From the NCBI GenBank assembly GCA_035948135.1, contig DASZJL010000181.1, forward strand, positions 1 to 13,005: DNA of 13,005 nt, written 5' to 3'. This document shows positions 1-5,971 of this stretch, piece by piece. The notes beneath the pieces were generated by a model. That model did no database searches and was not told where the DNA came from. It saw only the letters and a list, made by a program, of their open reading frames with translations. This DNA is from CADDZP01 sp035948135 (GTDB lineage Bacteria; Actinomycetota; Acidimicrobiia; Acidimicrobiales; AC-14). Position numbers and translations under genes: made by a program. How positions within the stretch are numbered: the stretch's first letter is position 1; the number at the start of each line of letters is the position of its first letter.

Positions 1-2
1 AC

Positions 3-326
3 CTCTGCACCGACTGGATGGGCGACGACGCCTGGCTGTGGAAGCTCGACTGCGAATTCCGTAAGTTCAACTACGTCGGCGACACGCACTGGCTGCGGGG
101 CCGCATCACTCGCAAGTACCTCGCCGACCGCCACCGCCCGACGGTCGACTGCGACATCTGGGGTGAGAACCAACGGGGCGAGGTCACCACGCCCGGGCAC
201 GCCACCATCCTGTTGCCGTCACGGGAGCGCGGCGAGGTCCAACTCCCCGAGGTGCCGGGCCACGCCACTACCTGTCAGCAGACGCTCGACGCCCTCGTCG
301 AACGCTTCGCGGCAGACCTCGCATGA
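3..326 (+). CDS. MaoC-like (hot-dog) acyl-CoA dehydratase, 3' part
   Basis: The reading frame is open from the window edge, so only the last 107 residues are seen and the true start lies outside. The visible part begins LCTDW and reads like the C-terminal hot-dog half of the actinobacterial MaoC-type proteins that pair a FAS1-like dehydratase N-domain with a MaoC fold. Recognisable stretches are the KFNYVGDTHWLRGRITRKY segment followed by a DCDIWGENQRGEVTTPGHA segment, then a short tail. Such proteins hydrate enoyl-CoAs in fatty-acid or steroid side-chain pathways, sometimes as one subunit of a heteromer. The catalytic Asp/His dyad of hydratase 2 would be upstream or in a partner and cannot be checked here. 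Its stop overlaps the next crotonase start as ATGA, so the two are translationally coupled. The family call is from recall of the motif pattern; the substrate is unknown. Confidence 0.72.
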   Translation, partial: LCTDWMGDDAWLWKLDCEFRKFNYVGDTHWLRGRITRKYLADRHRPTVDCDIWGENQRGEVTTPGHATILLPSRERGEVQLPEVPGHATTCQQTLDALVERFAADLA

Positions 327-1132
327 GCTACTCGTCGGTCGACGGTCTCAGCGTCGAGTTGGACGCCGCGGGTGTTCTACGGCTGGTGCTGAACCGTCCC
401 GAGAAACGCAACGCCCTCGACGACACCATGGTGGCGGCGCTGATCGACGCCGTCGACAGCGCGGGTCGTGACGAGGCCGTGCGCGTGATCCTGGTGACCG
501 GCGCGGGCGAGCACTTCTGCGGCGGCTTCGACATCATCGGCCGCAACCAGCAGGGCGGTCAGAAGCCGAGGGCGGGCAGCATCCAACGACGCCTGCCCTC
601 CCAGGTTCACCGGCTGATCCCGCTGCTTCTCACCGTGCAGACGCCGGTCGTCTGCGCGGCGCGGGGGTGGGCGGCCGGGATCGGCTTGCATCTCCTGCTC
701 GCGGCTGATGTCGCACTCATCGCCGACGACGCCCACCTGTGGGAGCCGTTCAGCGAACGAGGCTTCACGCCCGACAGCGGCGGCACCTGGCTGCTGCCCC
801 GTCGCGTCGGTGAGGTGCGGGCCCGGGAGATGTTGCTCCTGGGCCGCGCCGTCGACGGCGCCGAGGCCGCCGAGTGGCGGCTCGTGCACCGCAGCGTTCC
901 CGACGATCAGCTCGACGTCGCGGCTGAGAGTGTCGTGCTTGAACTGGCGAAAGGCCCCACTGTCGCCCTTGGCCTCACCAAGTGGCTGATGCATGCCGGC
1001 GGCTCGCTGACGATCGACGAGCACCTCCGCAACGAAGCTTTCGCCCTCGAGCTCTCGTCGAGAAGCGACGACTTCCGCGAGGGCCTCACGGCCTTCAAGG
1101 AGAAGCGCCCGCCCGACTTCCGCGGCCGGTAG
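323..1132 (+). CDS. Enoyl-CoA hydratase/isomerase (crotonase), PaaG-like
   Basis: This is a 269-residue protein, the normal length for a single-domain crotonase. The NRPEKRNAL motif is at about residues 24-32, the first oxyanion-hole segment GAGEHFCGGFDI at 60-71, and the second, GWAAGIGL, at 115-122. Aligned by eye to rat mitochondrial hydratase, the positions of the two catalytic glutamates (144 and 164) hold His123 and Phe143. An aspartate is instead present in TPDSGGTWLLPR (Asp151). That pattern is the one known from PaaG-type isomerases and related crotonases that use an Asp, so a double-bond isomerase role on an unsaturated acyl-CoA is more likely than plain hydration. The C-terminus (DFREGLTAFKEKRPPDF) is typical for the family. 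The start is fixed by the ATGA overlap with the upstream dehydratase. It ends facing a minus-strand gene only 8 bases away. Confidence 0.9.
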   Translation: MSYSSVDGLSVELDAAGVLRLVLNRPEKRNALDDTMVAALIDAVDSAGRDEAVRVILVTGAGEHFCGGFDIIGRNQQGGQKPRAGSIQRRLPSQVHRLIPLLLTVQTPVVCAARGWAAGIGLHLLLAADVALIADDAHLWEPFSERGFTPDSGGTWLLPRRVGEVRAREMLLLGRAVDGAEAAEWRLVHRSVPDDQLDVAAESVVLELAKGPTVALGLTKWLMHAGGSLTIDEHLRNEAFALELSSRSDDFREGLTAFKEKRPPDFRGR

Positions 1133-1144
1133 CCGGGGCGCTAC
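1129..1144. terminator. Short hairpin between convergent stop codons (possible shared terminator)
   Basis: GTAGC, a 6-base loop CGGGGC, then GCTAC form a perfect 5-bp inverted repeat that contains the TAG stops of both convergent genes. The stem is short and has no T-run, so it may act as a weak bidirectional terminator or may simply reflect two facing TAG codons. Confidence 0.25.
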
Positions 1145-1377
1145 GCGACGCGGATGCGGCGCTGGCCGACGGCAGTGACGAAGTGAGCAGCGTGGCGGAC
1201 TGCGCCGTCGCCGTCGCGGAGGATGCGGCTTTCGACGAGACCCTTGCGCTCGAGCCCGACGAGCACCTTCACCGCGTTGACGACATCGGGGCCGCCGAAC
1301 CTGGCCACATCATGGGCCGACGACGCTCCCGCCGCGACCAGCCTCAGCACTGCCGTCTCGTCGTTCGTCAACGCCAT
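1141..1377 (-). CDS. Small winged-helix-like DNA-binding protein
   Basis: A 78-residue protein starting MALTNDETAVLRLVAAG. The pattern is a helix (residues 5-16), then a helix-turn-helix-like stretch SSAHDVARFGGPDVVNAVKVLVGLERKGLVE (given here as positions 19-49), then a wing-like segment with a DGDG turn (55-58) and a basic C-terminus. This resembles the minimal winged-helix domains of MarR/ArsR-type transcription regulators, where the LxxLxxKGLVE motif ends the recognition helix. No effector or metal site is evident. The ATG at 1377 is preceded by GGTGAG about 4 bases upstream. The start follows, by 5 bases, the stop of another small minus-strand frame, so both may share a transcript. A regulatory role for the neighbouring surface-protein genes is possible but only inferred from position. 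No specific family is recognised. Confidence 0.62.
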   Translation of the reverse strand: MALTNDETAVLRLVAAGASSAHDVARFGGPDVVNAVKVLVGLERKGLVESRILRDGDGAVRHAAHFVTAVGQRRIRVA

Positions 1378-1382
1378 AGAAC

Positions 1383-1565
1383 TCACCGTACGGAGTCCGA
1401 CACCGTGCCGGGTGGATCCGTTGCCAGCGGATCGTGACCGCCGTAGCTGGTATCCCCGCGGAACCAGCCGGACACCAATGCGGGCGGTCCGTACACGACC
1501 GCCTCGACGCCACTCAACAAGCGCCAGAAGATCCGCTCCGCCACCTCGCCACCCCCCGCTGTCAC
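1383..1565 (-). CDS. Hypothetical small protein (60 aa)
   Basis: I do not recognise this protein. It starts with GTG and runs 60 residues, with about four fifths of codons ending in G or C, which agrees with real genes here. The composition is globular rather than shadow-like: an aromatic/amphipathic stretch AERIFWRLLSGVEAVVYGPP, then a Gly/Asp/Pro-rich tail. There is no signal peptide, long membrane helix or metal motif. An internal GTG at 1544 has a GGGGGGTGG-like ribosome site a few bases upstream and could be the true start, giving 53 residues. The stop sits inside the ribosome-binding region of the winged-helix gene that follows after 5 bases, which suggests coupled translation. It may be a small partner of that regulator. 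The alternative is a chance frame in high-GC DNA. Confidence 0.42.
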   Translation of the reverse strand: MTAGGGEVAERIFWRLLSGVEAVVYGPPALVSGWFRGDTSYGGHDPLATDPPGTVSDSVR

Positions 1566-1649
1566 AACCGCTAGCTAAAGGAAGCGTCATCGTGCAACAG
1601 GTGCCCTGTGGATCGTAAGAGGGCCAATCCTGTGGATTGCGCGGCGGTT

Positions 1650-3296
1650 TTACACAGGCGGGGACGCTCGACGCCGCAGACGGCGCAGCGCGAGTCCGAG
1701 CAGCAAGGCGCCGCCCGCGGCAACGACCGGTGCGGACCGGCCCGTCGTCGCCAGCTGGGCGGCCGGGGCCGCAGCGGGCGTTGACGACGGCTGGGGCGCC
1801 GGCGCCGCTCGAGACGTCGACGCACCGAGCACGGCGGCTTGCTGTGACGCGCCCGCCGCGGCCGTCTTGAACGGCCAGACGCCGTTGAGGAAGCGCACGG
1901 CGTAGAAGCCGCTGAAGCCGTCGGAGTACCAGATCTCCCCGCGCTCGGGAACGAACGCCGGCGCGCTCGCGGCCCACGTCGTCGGCTCGGGGCTCGGGTT
2001 CTTGACCGCGGGGAAGTTCGCGTACGCGAGCTCCTTGGGATGGAACGGATCCCGGATGTCGAACACGCGCATGCCCGACGTCAGGAAGCTGCAGGCGACG
2101 ATGCCGGGGTCAGTGCGGGCCGGCACCGCGCAATAGTGGGCCGCGTACCCGATGACCGGCGTGCCGCCCGGATCGTTCTGCTCTGGGCCCTGCTCGTTGG
2201 CGGGCATGTTGACCTGGAGCCGCAGGTTGGAGACGACGCGGGGCTTGGTGTCGTCGGCGATGTCGATGATGCGCGCCGCGCCCACCGGTGCCGACCGATC
2301 GAGCGGGCCCTTGGGATAGTTCAGGCGGCTGAACTCGTCGACCTCGACCAGGTATGGGTGGCCGCCGATGGTGATCGGGATGTCGGTCTGGGGGATGCTG
2401 ACCTCCGGCCAGCTGAGATGACTCACGATCTTCGGCTGCGGGTTGGCCTTCCGAGCCTGGATGTCGCTCACGTCGAGAATGGTGAGCCCTGCACCCGTCC
2501 CCGCGTCGGCGATGTCAGCCATGTAGAGGCGGTTGCCGTCGTCGCTCACGTTCATCCCGTGGGCGACCCACTGGATCCCGAGCCAGAGGGGCACGGGCGT
2601 GGCCGGGTTGGAGACGTCGAGGGCGGTGATGGTGTGACCGCCCGTCGAACTGACCCAGAAGGTGTTGCCGTCGGGCGAGAACGTGCCCTCGTGGCCGAGG
2701 ATGCCGAGCGGCGTGCTCGACAGCAGCTTCGGATGCAGACAGTCGCTCTTGACGTCGTAGATGTCGACCCACCCCGGGAGCGTCAACGCGTTGCCCATGT
2801 CGGCGGCGAGGAGTCCCCGCTTCATATTGAGGCTGAGCGACTCGTGGGGCGAGATCATGGCGGGCGTCGTCAGCGTGTCGGTGTGCTTCGGGTGGGTGGG
2901 GTCCGACATGTCCAGCACGAACACGCCCGCGGTGTGGCCCGGGCTGCTGAGGAAGACCTGGAACGGGAGCAGCGGCCCGCTGTCGTAGAAGCCGCACTCG
3001 TGGCCCGCGGTGTCGATGTAGCGGTACACGCGGAACCCGGCGTTGCTGCCGTCCCTGCCGATGAGCTCGAGATTGCAGGTGTAGCCCTGGGCGGCGCGCC
3101 CGTTCTTGAAGTCCGCGGCCGGGACGCGGCCCTGGTCGGCGGTCTCGGGCTTGGAGCCTGGGCCGCACTGGGCCTTGGGCGTCGGACCCGGGTCGACGGT
3201 GGGGTCAGCGGCGTTTGCCAGGCGTACGCCGCCCAAGCCGACGAGCAGCAGCGCAGCCGCGACGGCGCGCAGCGCGTTTGCGCGGCGCAGCCTCAC
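1650..3296 (-). CDS. Secreted LVIVD-repeat beta-propeller protein with LAxTG wall-sorting signal (paralogue B)
   Basis: The GTG at 3296 is chosen because it overlaps the upstream TGA as GTGA and puts a normal signal peptide at the N-terminus: basic start, hydrophobic core about residues 10-22, likely cleavage after LANA at about 29; mature length about 520 of 548. The body has LVIVD-type propeller blades, seen as VFVLDMSDPTHP (126-136), ITALDVSNPATP (223-233), LTILDVSD (271-278), ARIIDIADDTKP (341-352) and MRVFDIRDPFHP (409-420). Six cysteines (44, 74, 101, 186, 389, 402) probably form disulfides outside the cell. After an Ala/Pro-rich spacer the C-terminus has LATTG (515-519), a hydrophobic segment and a basic RRLRRR tail. 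This is the layout of a sorting signal, and LAxTG is the motif known for class E sortases of actinobacteria. No catalytic function is recognised; display, adhesion or ligand binding are guesses. It is a paralogue of the gene just upstream. Confidence 0.85.
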   Translation of the reverse strand: MRLRRANALRAVAAALLLVGLGGVRLANAADPTVDPGPTPKAQCGPGSKPETADQGRVPAADFKNGRAAQGYTCNLELIGRDGSNAGFRVYRYIDTAGHECGFYDSGPLLPFQVFLSSPGHTAGVFVLDMSDPTHPKHTDTLTTPAMISPHESLSLNMKRGLLAADMGNALTLPGWVDIYDVKSDCLHPKLLSSTPLGILGHEGTFSPDGNTFWVSSTGGHTITALDVSNPATPVPLWLGIQWVAHGMNVSDDGNRLYMADIADAGTGAGLTILDVSDIQARKANPQPKIVSHLSWPEVSIPQTDIPITIGGHPYLVEVDEFSRLNYPKGPLDRSAPVGAARIIDIADDTKPRVVSNLRLQVNMPANEQGPEQNDPGGTPVIGYAAHYCAVPARTDPGIVACSFLTSGMRVFDIRDPFHPKELAYANFPAVKNPSPEPTTWAASAPAFVPERGEIWYSDGFSGFYAVRFLNGVWPFKTAAAGASQQAAVLGASTSRAAPAPQPSSTPAAAPAAQLATTGRSAPVVAAGGALLLGLALRRLRRRASPPV

Positions 3297-4909
3297 CGCG
3301 TCACCAGACGCCGTCGTACCCCGAAGAGCGCCAGGCCGCCCGCGATGGCCGCCCCGGCCCACCCGACGGGCACTGAGCCTCCCGTCGTCGCCAACTGGCC
3401 GCCCACCGCCGCTGGCGGCGCGTTGCCAGCCGGCGCGGACGCCGGCGCCGGTGCCGCGGCCTTGGCCGCCTGGACGGTGGCCGGCTTGCTCGCGGCCGCC
3501 GTTGAGAACGGCCACACACCGTTGGTCACGTGGATGTTGTAGAAGCCGCTGTTGCCGTCGGCGTACCAGATCTCGCCCCGCTCAGGCACGAACGCAGGCG
3601 CCGACATGTCGAAGGCGCTGGCGGGCTCGCCGGGCTTGGTGGCATTGACGACGGAGTTGGCGTAGGCGATCTCATGCGGGTGGTACGGGTCGCGGATGTC
3701 GAATACGCGCAGCCCCGACATGATGAAGCTGCACGCTGCGATCCCGGGGTCGGTGCGGCTGGGCACCGCGCAGTAGTGCCCGGCGTAGCCCTGCACGGGA
3801 AACTTGGCACCGGGATCGTTCACCTCGTCGCCGGCCCGATTCGCGGGCTGGTTGACGTCGAGGCGCATGTTGGAGATGACCTTGGGGTTTTTCTCGTCGC
3901 CGATGTCGATGATCCGCGCCGCGCCGACCGCTGCTGAGGGCGCGGTCGTTGTCCCCTTCGAGTACTCGTCGATCTCGACAAGGTAGGGGTGACCGCCGAT
4001 GGTGACCGGAATCGGCACCTGCGGGATGCTCACGTCGGGCCAGGTGAGGTGGCTCACAACCCGCACTTGGGGGTTCGGCACGCGCTTCTGGACGTCACTG
4101 CTGTCGAAGATCCAGAGACCTGGGGTCTTCCCGAGGTCGGCGGCGTACACCCGGTTGCCGTCGTCGCTGACGTTCAGCCCGTGGATCGAGTACTGGAGCG
4201 ACGACCAGAGAGGCTTCGGCGCGACGGGATTGGAGATGTCCAGGGCGGTGAACGTGCGCCCGCCGGCCGAGCTCACCCAGAAGGTGTTGCCGTCCGGCGT
4301 GAAGTTGCCCTCGTGACCGAGGATCCCGAGCGGGGAGCTTGACTGCAACGCCGGCTGGCGGCAGTCCTTGCTGACGTCGTAGATGTCGACGAAGCCGGGG
4401 TTGAAGGTCGGGTATCCCATGTCGGCCGCCAACAGGCCCCGCTTGGTGTCGAGGCTCAGGGACTCGTGGGGCGAGAGCATGGCCGGCGTGGTCAGGGCGT
4501 CGGTCTGCACCGGATGGGCGGGGTCGGACATGTCCAGCACGAACACGCCGAGGCGCTGGCCGGGACTCACGGCGACCGCGGTCGGGAACAGCAGGGTCGA
4601 GTCGTAGAAGGCGCACTCGTGGCCGGCGGTGTCGATGTAGCGGAAGACCTTGAAGCCCCCGGTGCGGCCGTAGTGGCCCTTCACCTCCGTGTTACAGGTG
4701 TAGCCCTGGGCGGCCCGGCCGCTGGTCACGTCGGCGGTGCTCACCCGGCCCTGGGTCCCGGTCTCGGGCTTGGAGCCGGGTCCGCACTGGGCCTTGGGCA
4801 GGGCCGGGGGCACGATCGGATCGGCGGCGCGCGCCAAACCCAGGCTTCCGCCGGCCGTGGCCAACAGAAGCGCAGCCGCGACGGCACCGAGGGTCCTGGC
4901 CCGGAGCAT
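3293..4909 (-). CDS. Secreted LVIVD-repeat beta-propeller protein with LAxTG wall-sorting signal (paralogue A)
   Basis: Start taken at ATG 4909, which gives 538 residues and a clean signal peptide (MLRARTLG, hydrophobic 8-20, cleavage near LARA at 28). A start further up at 4993 would add a non-signal leader and overlap the divergent gene. The blades read VFVLDMSDPAHP (122-133), FTALDISNPVAP (220-231), LWIFDSSD (265-272), ARIIDIGDEKNP (331-342) and LRVFDIRDPYHP (400-411). Cysteines at 42, 72, 99, 183, 380 and 393 match paralogue B one for one. Shared near-identical blocks include TIGGHPYLVE, HYCAVP, RTDPGI and APAFVPERGEIWY. The C-terminus has an Ala/Pro linker, LATTG at 506-510, a hydrophobic segment and VRRRLVTR, again a class E sortase-type signal. 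It is first in a two-gene unit with B. No good Shine-Dalgarno is seen before the ATG, so a leaderless message is possible. Function is not known from sequence. Confidence 0.86.
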   Translation of the reverse strand: MLRARTLGAVAAALLLATAGGSLGLARAADPIVPPALPKAQCGPGSKPETGTQGRVSTADVTSGRAAQGYTCNTEVKGHYGRTGGFKVFRYIDTAGHECAFYDSTLLFPTAVAVSPGQRLGVFVLDMSDPAHPVQTDALTTPAMLSPHESLSLDTKRGLLAADMGYPTFNPGFVDIYDVSKDCRQPALQSSSPLGILGHEGNFTPDGNTFWVSSAGGRTFTALDISNPVAPKPLWSSLQYSIHGLNVSDDGNRVYAADLGKTPGLWIFDSSDVQKRVPNPQVRVVSHLTWPDVSIPQVPIPVTIGGHPYLVEIDEYSKGTTTAPSAAVGAARIIDIGDEKNPKVISNMRLDVNQPANRAGDEVNDPGAKFPVQGYAGHYCAVPSRTDPGIAACSFIMSGLRVFDIRDPYHPHEIAYANSVVNATKPGEPASAFDMSAPAFVPERGEIWYADGNSGFYNIHVTNGVWPFSTAAASKPATVQAAKAAAPAPASAPAGNAPPAAVGGQLATTGGSVPVGWAGAAIAGGLALFGVRRRLVTR

Positions 4910-4979
4910 GTTCAAGGATTCGCCGGGAGCACCGGGACTCCCTGCTACCCACGCTCCCCCGGATAGCTTCCCCACCACC
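4910..4979. promoter_or_regulatory. Divergent intergenic region with inverted repeats
   Basis: This 70-base gap lies between the divergent starts of the surface-protein pair and the catabolic operon, so promoters for both should be here or just inside the genes. GGGAGC (4925-4930) pairs with GCTCCC (4953-4958), and GGGAG (4925-4929) also pairs with CTCCC (4938-4942), so one arm has two possible partners. TAGCTT at 4964-4969 fits the TAnnnT form of an actinobacterial -10 box, 10 bases before the GTG of the operon's first gene, which would suit a nearly leaderless message. No convincing -35 box is seen. Confidence 0.35.
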
Positions 4980-5963
4980 GTGGCCCTGTTCATCGCGCGC
5001 TACGACCTGCGCCGTCCGGCCTTCGCAACGACGCCGCGCCGCGAGCTCTACGCGGCCGCCCTCGAGCAGGCGGCGTATTGCGACGAACAGGGCTTCGACA
5101 CCCTCGTGCTCTCCGAGCACCACGGCGTCGACGACGGCTACCTCCCCTCGCCGCTGCTGATGGCGGCCGCGTTCGCGGCCCGCACGAAGCGGATCCGCAT
5201 CACGATCGCCGCCCTACTCGTGCCCCTGCACGATCCCTTGCGCCTGGCCGAGGACACCGCGGTCGTCGACAACCTGAGTGGTGGCCGAGTGGGCTATGTG
5301 TTCGGCCTGGGATACCGGCCCGAGGAGTACGCCATGTTCGACCGGCAGTGGAAGAGCCGGGGCAAGGATGTGGAGCAGGCGATCGAGACGCTCCTCCAGG
5401 CGTGGACCGGCGAGCCGTTCGCGTACGAGGGCCGAACCGTTCAGGTGACCCCAGCACCGATGACCAAGCCCCATCCGATGGCGTTCTACGGCGGTGTCAC
5501 CGAGGCCGCGGCCAAACGCGCCGCCCGCTTGGGGCTGGACTTCTTCCCCCAGGTGCATGACCCGGCACTGGCCGAGCGCTACCGCGAGGAGTGCCGGGCG
5601 CTCGGCCGCGAGCCGGGCCACGTGATGTTGCCGAGCACTGGGCCGGGCACGATCTACTGTGCCGAGGACCCCGACGACTTCTGGAACCGCTACGGCGAGA
5701 ACCTGCTGCACGAGGCCCGCGTCTACGACTCATGGCAGGGCGACCACACCTCGGCGGTGCGTGACAGCTCGAAGAGCCTGGACGAGATGCGCACGGCCGG
5801 CGTCTACGCGGTCTGGACGCCCGACGAGCTCATTGCCCGCATCAAGTCGGGCGAGGTGAGCGGCGTGACCACCCATCCACTCTGCGGTGGGCTGCCGCCC
5901 GAGGGGGCGTGGGAGAACCTGCGCTTGCTGGCCGAGGTCGTGATGCCCGCAGTGAAAGGCTGA
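4980..5963 (+). CDS. LLM-class flavin/F420-dependent oxidoreductase (luciferase-like)
   Basis: The GTG at 4980 gives 327 residues beginning VALFIARYDLRRP, which matches where the first barrel strand of this family begins. An ATG at 4908 would add 24 residues of no domain value and start within the divergent gene's own start codon. The family hallmark SEHHGVDDGYLPSP is at residues 45-58, followed by RIRITIAALLVPLHDPLRLAED (71-92 by position) and the SGGRVGYVFGLGY phosphate-binding stretch at 100-112. The C-terminus HPLCGGLPPEGAWENLRLL is also typical. Members are cytosolic TIM-barrel enzymes using FMN or F420 to oxidise, reduce or monooxygenate substrates. Which cofactor is used cannot be decided here. 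It is the first gene of the plus-strand operon, 8 bases before an acyl-CoA ligase, so a role on a carboxylic acid or its CoA ester is likely. Confidence 0.88.
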   Translation: MALFIARYDLRRPAFATTPRRELYAAALEQAAYCDEQGFDTLVLSEHHGVDDGYLPSPLLMAAAFAARTKRIRITIAALLVPLHDPLRLAEDTAVVDNLSGGRVGYVFGLGYRPEEYAMFDRQWKSRGKDVEQAIETLLQAWTGEPFAYEGRTVQVTPAPMTKPHPMAFYGGVTEAAAKRAARLGLDFFPQVHDPALAERYREECRALGREPGHVMLPSTGPGTIYCAEDPDDFWNRYGENLLHEARVYDSWQGDHTSAVRDSSKSLDEMRTAGVYAVWTPDELIARIKSGEVSGVTTHPLCGGLPPEGAWENLRLLAEVVMPAVKG

Positions 5964-5971
5964 GCGCGGTC

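Noticed and set aside
1607..1639. Two TGTGGAT sites resembling DnaA boxes
   Set aside because: Each matches only 7 of 9 positions, there are just two, and no replication gene or AT-rich region is near. Chance is more likely than an origin.
2040..3542. Long plus-strand open frame opposite the LVIVD genes (500 codons)
   Set aside because: It is antisense to a protein with clear blades and a signal peptide. Its translation is rich in Arg, Val, Asp and Gly with no domain, as expected for a shadow frame in high-GC DNA.
4910..4993. Upstream start for the first LVIVD protein at 4993
   Set aside because: It would add 28 residues without signal-peptide character before the real signal peptide, and overlap the divergent oxidoreductase start.
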